From Lactococcus protaetiae (GTDB lineage: Bacteria; Bacillota; Bacilli; Lactobacillales; Streptococcaceae), in the NCBI RefSeq assembly GCF_006965445.1, contig NZ_CP041356.1:1116001-1180000 (forward strand): a stretch of DNA of 64,000 nucleotides, given 5' to 3'. How positions within the stretch are numbered: position 1 is the first letter of the stretch; every line of letters begins with the position of its first letter. This document shows positions 42,380 through 53,308 of the stretch, piece by piece. Position numbers and translations under genes: made by a program. The notes below the pieces were generated by a model, which saw nothing but the letters and a program-made list of their open reading frames with translations, was not told the DNA's origin and made no database searches.

Positions 42380-44226
42380 ATGAAAAAAGAAAAACAAGGT
42401 TTCCGAACGTGGAAACGTGGGAAAACATGGGTAAGTGCGTTAGGGGTAACTCTAATTATTGGAAATACGATACTTCCGGTTGTAGTTAATGCAGACACAC
42501 CCCAAGTACAAAACATACAAAGTGCAACGGTGAATGATGATGGCAGTCAGATTATTTTTGTGAATGGAACGGAATTACAATTGAAAAAGGGGGATTCATT
42601 CACAGCTTCGGCACAACTTGCTCAACTGAAAAATAATGACGGCTCAATCAATGATGGCACAACGCTTAAAGCCACGATTGACAGTAAAACTGTGGCATTA
42701 GATGACCCTCAAACGCTTACCGTTGGGGGCATACAGTGCTTTACTCGTTCATAGATAAAGACGGCTCAACCGTTCAAAGAACGTTAACGGTTAATGTGAG
42801 CAGTCAATCAGCGCTTAACTTAAAGTCAGATGAAATCACATTGAAAGTCGGTAAAACGTTTGACGGTCAAGCCCAAGTCGCAAGCCTGATTAATTCAGAC
42901 GGCTCAAGTAATGATGGGGCAACATTAAAAATTGACACCCGTCAGCTTGACCCGACCAAGCAAGGAACGTATGAGGTGACCTACTCTTTTACAGATGATG
43001 TCGGTCAAATCATAACAAAAACATTGACGGTCAATGTGGTAAGTGGCGCAGTGATTCATTTAACGACTTCTCATGTGAATTTAACGTGTGGCGATTCTTT
43101 TGACCCTAAAAGCTATATTGAAAGCGCCTTTGATTCAGACGGTAAAACACCTTTTGATGTGAATAACATTCAAATTGATTCAACAGTGAATACGACTAAA
43201 GCAGGAAATTATAAGGTCACGTATTCATTCACGGACAATCTCGGAAATCTCATCACCAATACGTTACGTGTCTATGTTCAGAATAAAGCAAGTCTAACCC
43301 TTACCACAAATGAAATCACCCTAACCTGTGGGGATTCATTCAGTGCTCAATCTTATTTTTCGCAAGCGTTAAATTCAGATGGTAAAACACCCGTAGAGTT
43401 TAGCCAAATTGCGATTGATTCAATGGTAAATACCACTAAAGCAGGGGATGTCCAAGTGGTTTATAGCTTTGTGGACAGTTCAGGTCAAACTCAAAGTCAG
43501 ACGCTCCTTGTTCATATCCTAGATAAGGCAAGTCTAACGTTGCTTGCGGACACCGTGAAAATTCACGCAGGAAATGAGTTTAACCCTTTGGACTTTGTCG
43601 TGAGCGCATTAGATTCGGACGGCAAAACCCCTGTTTCGCTCTCGCAATTGACGGTCAATTCTAATGTGAATATGCAACAAGCAGGCACTTATCAAGCCGT
43701 GTATAGCTTTGTGAACAGTTCGGGTAACGTTGTCAGTCAAACATTGACGATTGCTGTTTATGGGGAAGTGTTGCCAACACCAGTGATTCCACCCGTGCTA
43801 CCTACAACACCACCTAAAGATAGTCCAATTGCACCAGTGATTCCAACACAACCAATTCCACCAAAAGCGAAACCTAATGCACCTGTGTCAGTCGGAACGG
43901 TCGTTACTCTCCCTTCGTTTGTTGATTCAAATGCGGACGGAACATCAACGGCTGATTTTGAAACGCCATCAAGTTTCTTGCAGAGTTCAAAAAAGGACAA
44001 GGACGTCAAAAAGTCAACCAAAGATAAAACGAGTAGTCAACCAACAGATAAAACAAAAACGCTCAAACAAGCCATGATTGAAGCAGATTCACAAAATAAA
44101 AAGAACCACAAGAAAAATAATGTGATTCAAACAGTGATTAAAATACTTGGGGCATTAATAACGATTGGGGCATTGTTGATATTCTTGATTTTAAAGCGTA
44201 AAAATAAAGCGAGTGAGCAAGAATGA
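42380..44226 (+). CDS. Surface protein with tandem Ig-like repeats (single apparent frameshift)
   Basis: A signal peptide (about 20-38, ILPVVVNADT) is followed by about six repeats of roughly 75 residues with the core pattern TLKVGDSF ... D(G/S) ... IDSxVNTTKAGxYxVxYSFxDxxGxxxxxTLxV, as in DUF5011/bacterial Ig-like domains. A Pro/Thr-rich stalk and a terminal membrane helix (IKILGALITIGALLIFLILK) come next; there is no LPXTG. The break is at GGGGG 42725-42729. One more G joins the halves as GHTVLYSFIDKDG, about 615 residues. It is encoded at the head of the tcp genes, so a mating-contact or surface role is likely. Confidence 0.75.
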
Positions 44227-44372
44227 GTGAGTGTATCATGATTCGATTGATTCTGTCAGTGATTCGTCAGTTGTTGAACTTGCTAGCACATTGGATGGGT
44301 AAAATCATTATCTTTGTATTAATACTGGTAGTGATTTTTCTTATTTTAAAACATCATGGGGCGAGGGTTTAA
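44223..44372 (+). CDS. 49-residue single-helix membrane peptide
   Basis: ATG 44223 overlaps the previous stop (ATGA). The peptide has an amphipathic start and a membrane helix (KIIIFVLILVVIFLILK). It stands directly before tcpC. Possibly a small mating-channel accessory; not recognised. Confidence 0.5.
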   Translation: MSECIMIRLILSVIRQLLNLLAHWMGKIIIFVLILVVIFLILKHHGARV

Positions 44373-44426
44373 AACTAGTCCATTTTTTCATTGAGCAAAT
44401 GAAACGTTGAGTGAAAGGAGAACATC

Positions 44427-45367
44427 ATCAAACTAACATCATCAAAGGCAGAAAAGCCTGAAAAGAAAAAAATATCAAAAGCAAAATATAAAAAAGAACC
44501 ACAAGAAAAATGGTCGCCTCAAAAAGCCCTTCATCTTTATCATGTGCTTTTCGGTGGCTTGCTTTTGCTTAATGTCGCCTTGATTGCCCTTGTTGGGTCG
44601 GGTTTTCAGCCCACACACACGATTATTAATCGGACGGAAACCACACAAAATACAACGTCAGGAAGTTTAGATTATCGGGCAAAGGCTTATCTTGATTCTT
44701 TTGTTCAAACTTATTTTAATGTGCCAAAAGAGGATAATGCGCTTTCTGATTATAACAAGAATATTCAAGCGTATTCAGATGGACAATTGCCTACCTTAGC
44801 CCAAGGACAACAACTTAACCCTACCCAACTAAAAAGTGCGACATTGCTAGAGTTGACGAGTAGTAACGCCAGTTATGCGGTGACTTATGTAACCGCAGGA
44901 AAAACGCATAATACTATTTTTAATGTGCCTTATCAAAAATCAGGCTTAACCTATGTCGTTAATTCCCAACCTTATTTTACAGCGATTCAGAAATTGCAAG
45001 GGGCATTTAAAGATAAGGTACAACTGGGGCAACTGACACCTTGTCACAAGCTCAAAATGAAGCCTTAGACAACTATGTTAAAAGCTTATTCACTGCTTAT
45101 ACCAGTAGTTCAAATACTTTACCCTTGATTTCAAAGGGGTTGAAATTAAACTTAGACCAAACGTTTAAGTCGGTGGACTACACGTACTACACCCAAAATA
45201 AAGACGGGTCATTTACTGCAACCACCCAAGCAACATTTGAAAATGCGATGGGAACACACGCAGAGAATTGGACATTTAAGATTGCAGCACAAGGCAATTC
45301 CTATTTTGCAAGTGATTTTAAACATACGATTGATAAAAACTATATTCAACAAGGAAGGAAAAAATAA
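44427..45367 (+). CDS. tcpC: TcpC: VirB8-like mating-channel protein (Tn916 Orf13-like; odd start and single apparent frameshift)
   Basis: A basic cytosolic N-terminus, one membrane helix (GGLLLLNVALIALVGSGF) and two outward NTF2-like domains match TcpC proteins (TYFNVPKEDNALSDYNKNIQ; then KSLFTAYTSSSNTL ... NKDGSFTATTQATFENAM). The SD AAAGGAG (44414-44420) is followed by ATC at 44427 where ATG is expected. The alternative, GTG 44544, would delete the basic tail. The frame breaks at GG 45017-45018. One G restores GTTGATDTLSQAQNEALD, about 313 residues. TcpC assembles the channel at the membrane. Confidence 0.8.
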
Positions 45368-45678
45368 TGAATAAATTCATGTTAACATTAAGCCAAAAAG
45401 AAAGCATTGAAAATCTTATCTTGCAAGCAAACGTAAAACAGTTGGCGGTCGCAGATGGAGGGCTAAAACCTGTTTTTGATTGGGCTTGGAATGGCTTTAT
45501 CCAATATATTATTTTAGGGATTATTATTGTAGTCATTGTAAAAGCATTGCATAATCAGAAAATGTTTACAGTCATATTAGCTGTGATAGGTGCAAGCTTT
45601 GGTTGGTATTTTGTGACAAACTTTCAAACGGTCTTTAACTTTATTAATCAAGGTTGGAGTAAATTATTTGGAGGGTAA
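45367..45678 (+). CDS. tcpD: TcpD-like mating-channel membrane protein
   Basis: The 103-residue protein has two membrane helices (IQYIILGIIIVVIVKALHN; FTVILAVIGASFGWYFV) after an amphipathic start, and ends QGWSKLFGG. Size, topology and position between tcpC and tcpE match the TcpD family of pCW3-type systems. Start overlaps the tcpC stop. Confidence 0.75.
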   Translation: MNKFMLTLSQKESIENLILQANVKQLAVADGGLKPVFDWAWNGFIQYIILGIIIVVIVKALHNQKMFTVILAVIGASFGWYFVTNFQTVFNFINQGWSKLFGG

Positions 45679-45681
45679 ATC

Positions 45682-46119
45682 ATGGCAGAAAATCAAAGAA
45701 AAGAGTTAAATCTGTCTTATACTCGCCTCTATCAACAACCGCACCTTGTTCAACATCTTTTTGGTAATCGTTATTTAGAGCGAGCATTGAGAATATCGGT
45801 AATTTTTTACGGTGGAGGTGTAGGTATTGTTACTTTTCTTTTTTTGTGGAAGATTTTTCAAGCAAGTTTAGGTTTTGCTCTTGCAAGCGGAGTATTTAGC
45901 GCCTATTATGGCGGTATTTTTTTATCAGAGTTAAAACCTGATGGAAAACATTTACCCATTTTTTTAAAAGACTGGTTCGTTTATCGTTTTGAACATTGGA
46001 AAAAGGGTTATTTTTATAAGGGTGAATTTTTTGAGGAAAATTTAGCAGAGCTGACCGTTGTAGATTTTGAAAAGAAAGTGAGGGAATGGAATGAAGAACA
46101 AGAGCGCAAAGTTGCGTAG
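45682..46119 (+). CDS. tcpE: TcpE-like membrane protein (Tn916 Orf17-like)
   Basis: The 145-residue protein has two close membrane helices (about 38-58 and 62-78), preceded by NLSYTRLYQQPHLVQHLFGN. The C-terminal cytosolic part has FLKDWFVYRFEHWKKGYFYK. This is the TcpE/Orf17 pattern. It overlaps the VirB4 gene by 29 bp. Confidence 0.8.
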   Translation: MAENQRKELNLSYTRLYQQPHLVQHLFGNRYLERALRISVIFYGGGVGIVTFLFLWKIFQASLGFALASGVFSAYYGGIFLSELKPDGKHLPIFLKDWFVYRFEHWKKGYFYKGEFFEENLAELTVVDFEKKVREWNEEQERKVA

Positions 46120-48637
46120 CAGAATTGTAGATATTCACGATTCATTGGTACTAAAGGAAGATGGCGCGGTTCATCTTCTTTTGAATGTTCCGTCAACGGT
46201 GATTTCATCAAAAGATGAAAAAGGACGGCTCAAATATAAAAGTAGGCAGGTTCAGGCTTTTGGTGAACTTGAAAAGTATGTTAATTTTGAAGTTTTTGAG
46301 CTTTCTTTTTCTTTGGATTTAGCCAATGAATTTCGCAAGCTTTCTAAAAATTATTATCCACCGTGTGCGCCCTTAGCCATTTATATTGGGGAACAAATCA
46401 CAGAAAACTTAAATTTAGAGCTGGGGCGTCCTTATGAATACCGCTCTTTTATCACTGTTCCTTTGAAAACAAGAAAGATTCCGCTGAACTGGAAAAAGGC
46501 GAAAAAGTATGCCAAAGAGGAACTTTCTAAACAAGTGGTGAGCTTATTTAATAAAGAGGTGGGTTTTGCTCCCGATTGGTATGAAGAATTTAGTCAAGAA
46601 GCTAAGGCGGTACGTTCGAGTTTAATGTCAATCGGCGCAGACTTTATGACCTCCGAACAAACCGCTTTTGTTTTTGCGTCACGTTATTTGAAAGGCTTGA
46701 AAGTAGATTCAGTAGAGATTCAAGCACATCTTGATAGTTCCTATGAAGCGATTGACGAGGCAAAGCTTTACTTTTTGGCAGAGGGGGTTGTCGGTCATTA
46801 TTCAAACCGTCAGTTTGGTTATTCTAAGAGTTTACCCATTATCGCTGACCCTACGGTAATGAACGGTCAAGATATCGAAGCTTTTTTTCACTCCTTTAAC
46901 TTTGAAATAAGCACTTTTTGCAGGGCAACTTTTGCTAGTTCACATGGGGTAAATGCGCCACTCAAAAGAGGAAATCGGGCAAAAAAACGAGCCAAAAATA
47001 TAGGTCAGGAAGCGGAACAAGCAGACAGTCGTCAAAGAACTGACGTAATCATGGCGCAAGAATTAGCAGAATATCAAGAGCAAGATATAGAAAAAGGGAA
47101 GAAGTTCTTAGACTTTGTTTATTCTATTGAAATCTACGGTGTTTCTCCTGAAGAAATTTGGGAAAAAGAAACCATTTTGATGGCTGCAACGAAAGATACC
47201 GAATTAGAAATCTCTAGCGGAAAAGCAGACCAAGAAAAAGAATTTTCAGTGAGCCGTATAACTGAAGGACACAACCGAAAGCTTGATGTCTTTGTGCAAT
47301 CTCAACCCTTAGAAAGTTTTTGTGAGCATTTGTGGTTTGCAAGTAATAGTGTCGGCTCAAAACGAGGGTTTTACATTGCACGTGTGGTTGACAGAGTAGA
47401 TTCTTATAATGGAGATACCCAACGAGCGATTGAGGATTCAAACAAGCTTGTCTTTTTTAATATGTATGAAGCGAACAAGAAAATCAAAGGAAAGAAAACC
47501 GACAACGGACATATTTTAATTATAGGCGAAACAGGGTCAGGTAAATCTTACCTGACAAAACTTCTTTTCCTTTGCCATTCTTTACTAAGAAGTCAAACGC
47601 TCTACATTGACCCTAAAGCTGAAATGCGCAAACAATACATGGAAGTCTTGGAAGAATACGAAAGTCAAGGACTGTATCCTGAATTGTGTGATTACATCAG
47701 GCAAATTAACTTTGTCACGTTGAAATCAGAAAACACAGAAAATCATGGGGCGCTTGACCCCTTTGTCTTTGCGCCAAGTACGACTTGTAAAGACCTTGCG
47801 GAAACAATGGTCGCAGAGCTGTTGGGTGATGATTATGACAATAGTGTGAAGTTTAAAAATGCTTTTCTTAGGACGGTTGATGAACTATTGTTAAGGAGAG
47901 AAACAGGAGAGCAAATCGGATTTTTACACGTTTTTGATGAATTGGAAAAATCAGGGATTGAGGAAGTCGTAGAACGTGCGGAGTTGACCCTTGCAAAAGT
48001 CAATAATTCGGTCTTGCAATTGGCTTTTTCACGTGGAGAAAATCGAGGCTTAGACTTAGAGCAACACATGACGGTACTTGAAGTGTGGGGGTTAGACTTA
48101 CCAAAAAATGGCGGTCAAGCCAAAACTCAAAGTCAAATTAAATCCTTAGTTCTGATGTACGCTCTGGGCTATTTCTGCCGTGCCTTTGGGGAACGTTCCA
48201 AAGCGGAAACGAGTGTCTTTGTGGATGAAGCGTGGTTTATGATGAATAGTGAGGTTGGCGACAATATTCTTACTGAAGCAAGACGGACAGGACGGTCGTA
48301 TAATAATTTCCTTGTCCTTGTGACGCAATCTTTGAAAGATAGTACAGGAGCAAAGCAAGCAGGTGACGCAGAGAACGAAAAAGATGATACAGGCTTTGGT
48401 ACAGTCTTTGCTTTTAATACAGTGACTAAAACTGACCGTTTATTGAACTATTTGAAAGTGCCAGTCAATGAGGACACGTTAGAGTGGGTGGATAATATGA
48501 CACAGGGAGAATGTCTGATGAAAGACCCTTACGGACACATTGAGCGAATTGTTATTGATGGAATGTTGCCAGAAATCACTCGACTTTTTGACACGGTAGA
48601 AACGGATATGGATTTTGAATATGACGAGGTGGCTTAA
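46091..48637 (+). CDS. tcpF: TcpF: VirB4-type conjugation ATPase (Tn916 Orf16-like)
   Basis: The 848-residue protein has the VirB4/TraC layout. An N-terminal domain of about 440 residues precedes the ATPase core with Walker A LIIGETGSGKSYLTKLLF (near residue 475), a DPKAEMRKQ segment, Walker B SVFVDEAWFMMNSE (near 710) and the following RRTGRSYNNFLVLVTQS. It powers assembly of, and transfer through, the mating channel. Overlaps at both ends imply tight coupling. Intact frame. Confidence 0.92.
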   Translation: MKNKSAKLRSRIVDIHDSLVLKEDGAVHLLLNVPSTVISSKDEKGRLKYKSRQVQAFGELEKYVNFEVFELSFSLDLANEFRKLSKNYYPPCAPLAIYIGEQITENLNLELGRPYEYRSFITVPLKTRKIPLNWKKAKKYAKEELSKQVVSLFNKEVGFAPDWYEEFSQEAKAVRSSLMSIGADFMTSEQTAFVFASRYLKGLKVDSVEIQAHLDSSYEAIDEAKLYFLAEGVVGHYSNRQFGYSKSLPIIADPTVMNGQDIEAFFHSFNFEISTFCRATFASSHGVNAPLKRGNRAKKRAKNIGQEAEQADSRQRTDVIMAQELAEYQEQDIEKGKKFLDFVYSIEIYGVSPEEIWEKETILMAATKDTELEISSGKADQEKEFSVSRITEGHNRKLDVFVQSQPLESFCEHLWFASNSVGSKRGFYIARVVDRVDSYNGDTQRAIEDSNKLVFFNMYEANKKIKGKKTDNGHILIIGETGSGKSYLTKLLFLCHSLLRSQTLYIDPKAEMRKQYMEVLEEYESQGLYPELCDYIRQINFVTLKSENTENHGALDPFVFAPSTTCKDLAETMVAELLGDDYDNSVKFKNAFLRTVDELLLRRETGEQIGFLHVFDELEKSGIEEVVERAELTLAKVNNSVLQLAFSRGENRGLDLEQHMTVLEVWGLDLPKNGGQAKTQSQIKSLVLMYALGYFCRAFGERSKAETSVFVDEAWFMMNSEVGDNILTEARRTGRSYNNFLVLVTQSLKDSTGAKQAGDAENEKDDTGFGTVFAFNTVTKTDRLLNYLKVPVNEDTLEWVDNMTQGECLMKDPYGHIERIVIDGMLPEITRLFDTVETDMDFEYDEVA

Positions 48638-50708
48638 TGGAAAAATTAAAATGGGGAGTGCTTGCTGTTATTGGGGCAATGCTCTTTTTTTGTGTCAGTC
48701 CAACACGAGCTGATACAGCAGGGGATGGACTAATCAAACCACCTTTTCTTACAGGAGAGTCGAGCGATTCATCAACTCACACTCAAAATCCAACGGTTAA
48801 TAAAAATCCAAGCTCAAAACCAAGTAATAACACGACTTCCTCGAACAATTGGGCAAATAATATTGATAATTTTGACCCTAATGACCCTAACTCTCCGAGC
48901 GGTCAAGCGACAAAAGCAAATAGAGATAATTTGTCGCTCTACACTTCTTATATCATAGATGGTAAAAACCCTTTGACGGCAGGCGGTCAAAATATGATTC
49001 ATACCGTTTTTGTACAAGGGGCTTTTGGAATTGCCAAAGCAGAGTATCAATTGGTGAATACGGTTAAAAATTCTTTAGGAAAGAATAATATTTTAACCGA
49101 GCAAGCGAACAATCAATTCAAAACTTCAAAATCGGTCTATGACAAGCTAATGGGCACTGGATTTGGTTATATTGCTGTCTTTGGGATTCTGTTAACGCTG
49201 ATTCGTGCCCTTGCGAAAGGACGAGTGCCACAGGCTTTCTTATCACTCTTTTTTATTCTCTCCATTAATGCCATCTTTTTCGGCGCAGGGAGTGATTTTG
49301 TGACAAAAACAAATACCGCAGTCGGTCAAACCAAAGACGCCATTGTTCAAACCATTGCAGGAGAGAGTAGCACGGATTTAAAAAACATCATGGTAACTCA
49401 ACCTTTTCTTTATCTTAATTTTGACGAGGTAACCTTAGATGAAAATGGCGTGAGTAATATCACACAAGCTCAAATCGACCAACTTTTAGCGACAAAAGGT
49501 GATTCGGATGCAGTCAGCGCAGTGAATAAAACATTAAAATCAGACCACCTCAAATATGCCTCAATTGGCTCAAAAATTGCGACAGCGACATCAGCGGTCA
49601 TCGCTAATACGGTCTATCTGCTTGTTTTTGGCTTCTTGTCGGTTGTCAGCTTTGTTTTTCAACTCTTAGCTTTATTATTGATTGATTTTGCTTGGGTAGT
49701 GGCGATTCTTTCTTTCTATCCCGCTTTTAGTAACGCCATGCTCACCTTTATCAAGAAAATTTTTCAATTTATCCTGATTGGATTATTTTCAACGGCGGGT
49801 GGAGCAATCATTATTTTGTTTAATACCATTGTGACGAATATTTTGGTGTCAAGTAACATCAAAACGTATGCCATGCAAAATTGGTTGAAAGTGATTATTA
49901 TCATTGGTATTTATGTATTCAGAAATCAGTTGGGGGATTGATTCAAAAAGGAGAGCTTCAAGTTGGACGCTTGATTGGTAAGATTCAAAATAGCGCCAGT
50001 CGGGCAGGTTCACAAGCCTTTGGGGGTGTAAAATCAGGCTTAGTTGCTGGTGCAACCGTAGGAGCAGTTAATGCAGAATTGCTTAAAAACGGGATGGCAA
50101 GGCGTGCGTTTGGTAATGGTGCAGGGGTAAGAAGAAATCTCTCTGCCATGCGTAAAGAGCGACAGATGAAAAAGATAGCGAACAAGTTGAAGCAGGACAA
50201 GCTTACGCCTGAACAACGTGAGAAACAATGGAATAAAGGTCAGAAACTTGTCAATAAAAAAGATAAAAAAATGGAACAACTTGACCGCTTAAATCGCCAA
50301 GAAAAGTCAATGAATCGGCGAGGTCAACCGCTCACACCTGAACGGCTTGAAAAGAAAAAACTGAAACAGAAACAAGAAGCTTTAGAGAAAAACACTAAAG
50401 GTTATGACGCGTTAAGTGATGTGTTAGAGGAAACAAAAGAAAAACAAGCCACTGCAGAGCGCAGACAACTTTACCGAGAAAATCGTGAGGAGCGGCAGAA
50501 AGCCATTCAAGAAAAGACGCAAGCAACCCGTCAATTGGCAAAAGAACAGCCTAAACCAGAGCTTGCCCCAAAATATGGGCGGACAAAATCAACGGTGAAG
50601 TCTGAAAGAAAGCGTCAGCGTAAAGTCTTAACAGGCGCAAAAGTTGAGCCTCAAAGTGAGGTCATTCGCCGTCAGATGGAAGAACAAAGCGGAATCACGA
50701 GATATTAA
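48637..50708 (+). CDS. tcpH: TcpH: VirB6-like polytopic channel protein (Tn916 Orf15-like; single apparent frameshift)
   Basis: A signal or first helix ends at SPTRADT, followed by a Ser/Asn-rich loop. A multi-helix core follows (about 175-435: FGYIAVFGILLTLIRALAKG, VPQAFLSLFFILSINAIFFG, ... FQFILIGLFSTAGGAIIILF). The large basic cytosolic tail (QKGELQVGRLIGKIQNSASR ... EKKKLKQKQEALEKNTKG) comes after the break at GGGGG 49932-49936. One G joins NQLGGLIQKG and gives about 690 residues, close to Orf15 size. It forms the membrane core of the channel. Confidence 0.85.
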
Positions 50709-50722
50709 GAAAGGAAATTTTA

Positions 50723-51744
50723 ATGAAGAAAAAAATAAGTGTGGCGATTATTCTTGCCTTTTTGTTACTTCCGCTTTCAGTAGTGATGATGGGCGGAGCT
50801 GGCGGTACAGATGTATCGGCAGGCATGACTGAAATAAATAATGCTCAAATGGACGAGGCGCATAAAATTTGGGTTCAAGGACACAAGGAAGGCGGAACAG
50901 ATGAAGGTGTAGCGTCTTTAATGGGTGTTTGGCAACAAGAATCAGGATTGAAAGCAGATGCCATTCAATCAGGGGCAACATTCAATGAAGATAAAGCAAT
51001 GAACGCAAGCCTTGGAGGTTATGCGTTTGGACTGGCACAATGGGATGGTGGACGAAGGGTCAATCTTTTGAATTTTGCTAAAAGCGAAAATGCGGATTGG
51101 AAAGACGTTGGACTTCAACTTGATTTTGCGTTTAATCATGATGGCTCTGATTCAACGTTGCTTAAACAATTGATTAAGGGAACAGAGGTTACTCAAACGG
51201 TAACGGCATTAACTCAAAAATATGAGCGAGCAGGGGTTGAGGCAATGGCACAACGGATTTCCAATGCGAACTACTGGCTCAATACGATGAGAAATGAGGG
51301 ATGAGTTCAAATGGTTCAAGTTCTGCCCCAGTGCCGACATTGCCGAGTGGTTGGACGATTGATAAAGCCATGAACATAGGAAACTATGGAACGCAAGCAT
51401 ATGCTTATAAACAGTGTACGTGGTGGGTCTATAATCGGGCGAAAGAATTTGGAATTACCTATGATTCATATATGGGCAATGGCGCAGATTGGCAACACAA
51501 AGCAGGCTATCAAGTTACAATGACCCCAACACTTCATAGTGCGGTGAGTTTTAGCGCAGGTCAAATGGTGGGCGGACAATGGCAGGCAGACCCTCAATAT
51601 GGACACGTGGCTTTTGTAGAAAATATTCACTCGGACGGTTCAATTCTCATTTCACAGTCAGGAACTGGATTTAGTACAGTGTTTACTTATCAAGTGTTAA
51701 CGAAGGCACAAGCCAGTCAATTGCATTACGTGATAGGAAAATAA
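50723..51744 (+). CDS. tcpG: TcpG-like cell-wall hydrolase: lysozyme-like plus CHAP domain (single apparent frameshift)
   Basis: A membrane anchor (VAIILAFLLLPLSVVMMGG) is followed by a phage-tail-lysozyme-like domain (VASLMGVWQQESGLKADAIQ, GYAFGLAQWDGGRRVNLLNF). After the break at GGG 51298-51300 comes a CHAP amidase domain with KQCTWWVYNRAKEF (catalytic Cys) and YGHVAFVENI (catalytic His). One G joins RNEG-MSSNGSSSAP and yields about 340 residues. This fits the two-domain hydrolases (Orf14/CwlT type) that open peptidoglycan for the mating channel. As drawn, the two halves would be separate proteins. Confidence 0.85.
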
Positions 51745-51763
51745 GAAATAGGAGAGAGAAAAA

Positions 51764-52699
51764 ATGTGTGAGATTTTTTATGAAATAGATGGAATTAATG
51801 GTTATTTGGTGAAAGCTAGTTTCAAATATATTGAAAGTCAGAGGATATATAAACTCTTAGAATTAACTGGTATATCCAAAGATGAAGAATTTTATGATTT
51901 TATAAAAGAATTTGATAATAAAAAGGTCGTCGAAAATGTAAAACAAGTCGCCTTTAATTTGGTTAATTGTATGACTGGGGGAGGTGATGTAAATATTTAT
52001 CTCATTGTTGATTTCTTTAATCAGATTCATTTTAAAAAAGTTGAAAAAGTCAACTCAAAAAAAGTAGACCCTTCAAGCAGATTTAAGATTGTTGAACTAA
52101 CACAAATAAATTATGCAGAGCTTATGCTTGATGTTGTGAATCAAACAGACCAAGAAAATTGGGATTACTTTAGTGAAGATGATGGACAGCTTGCAAATGA
52201 ATTTCTTGATTATGGTAAATTTTCTAGGGTTATCACAAAAAATGAATATGGGAAAGAAATTGCGGTCGGATATGTTCAGGTAAGATTACTAAAAGAGCAA
52301 GCACCTCAACTCCTTTATAAAGATTTCTACCATTTGGCAGGACTTGGCGGAATTAATTTATGGGAAAAAAGCAAAAATTCAAGTCGAGATTTACCAATAT
52401 ATATTGATGTGATTGCCATAAAAAAGCAATATCAAAATCAATTAGACTTACTAAAATTAGTACCACAAGCACTAAGTGAAATTGTAGAAGATATTGATTT
52501 AACTATTCCAGATATTGCCTTTGGTAAGGTATTTGCGGTTGGTGTAACTAAGCAAGGTCGTAAAATGTGTAACTTATTGAAGATGGATAAGTGCTCCGAG
52601 GTTGAAAGGGTAGAGAGTGGAATTACTCACATTCGAACACTTTATTGCTCAGAAAGAAGTACATTTAAAAATAATTTAAAATCAATAACAAAAAAATAG
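51764..52699 (+). CDS. Hypothetical protein downstream of the transfer genes
   Basis: The 311-residue soluble protein has a beta-rich start (IFYEIDGINGYLVKASFKYI), an acidic segment (DQENWDYFSEDDGQLANEFL) and a C-terminal alpha/beta part (PIYIDVIAIKKQYQNQLDLL, FGKVFAVGVTKQGRKMCNLL). The last part resembles an acyltransferase-like strand-helix order only loosely. Strong SD TAGGAGAG. Not recognised. Confidence 0.55.
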   Translation: MCEIFYEIDGINGYLVKASFKYIESQRIYKLLELTGISKDEEFYDFIKEFDNKKVVENVKQVAFNLVNCMTGGGDVNIYLIVDFFNQIHFKKVEKVNSKKVDPSSRFKIVELTQINYAELMLDVVNQTDQENWDYFSEDDGQLANEFLDYGKFSRVITKNEYGKEIAVGYVQVRLLKEQAPQLLYKDFYHLAGLGGINLWEKSKNSSRDLPIYIDVIAIKKQYQNQLDLLKLVPQALSEIVEDIDLTIPDIAFGKVFAVGVTKQGRKMCNLLKMDKCSEVERVESGITHIRTLYCSERSTFKNNLKSITKK

Positions 52700-52792
52700 T
52701 CGATTAATGTTCGGCATTAACCTAGTTTTTACGTTGAAAATTCCAGGATTTTTAAAGTTAATTCCGAACAATAGAAAACAGAAAGAGATAAA

Positions 52793-53287
52793 ATGTTAGA
52801 GCTATCAGATTTTAAAGCGCAAGAAAAAGCTTCTGAGCGAAGAATGCAAGAAAAATATTTACGCTTTGACTATCGTTTACGAGAAATTGAACAGGAATTA
52901 ATGTTACGCCCCTTTGCAAAACTTTCAGAGGTAATGGTTTGGGCTGAAAATCTAAAAAAATATATTGGAAAAATTCATCTCATGCAACAAGAAAGTATTC
53001 AATTTTCTAAAGAGGATTGGGGAAAACTCGTACAAAGTATGATGGGATATATCAGAGAGGATAATGATTCAATTTCTATTTTTTCTGAATATGTCCTTTT
53101 TCTTGTCTATCTTGAAAAGCGATACAAACAAAGATTATATGTCTTTGGGAACTATTTAGATAATAGTGTGCGCTATATTAAAGGATATGCGGAAGATATG
53201 GAAAGTCAAGGTTTTTCATTAACAGGAATTCTTGCGGAAGTTCAATCATTGAATGAGATGAACTGGCTGAGTATCTTAAATTATTAA
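52793..53287 (+). CDS. Hypothetical helical protein
   Basis: The 164-residue helical protein reads LSDFKAQEKASERRMQEKYL, LRFDYRLREIEQELMLRP and NYLDNSVRYIKGYAEDMESQ. The upstream 52.70-52.79 kb gap contains an inverted repeat around TTCGGCATTAACC / TTAATTCCGAA, a possible terminator or operator. Function unknown. Confidence 0.55.
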   Translation: MLELSDFKAQEKASERRMQEKYLRFDYRLREIEQELMLRPFAKLSEVMVWAENLKKYIGKIHLMQQESIQFSKEDWGKLVQSMMGYIREDNDSISIFSEYVLFLVYLEKRYKQRLYVFGNYLDNSVRYIKGYAEDMESQGFSLTGILAEVQSLNEMNWLSILNY

Positions 53288-53308
53288 TTAGAAAAGGAAA
53301 AGTGAAAA

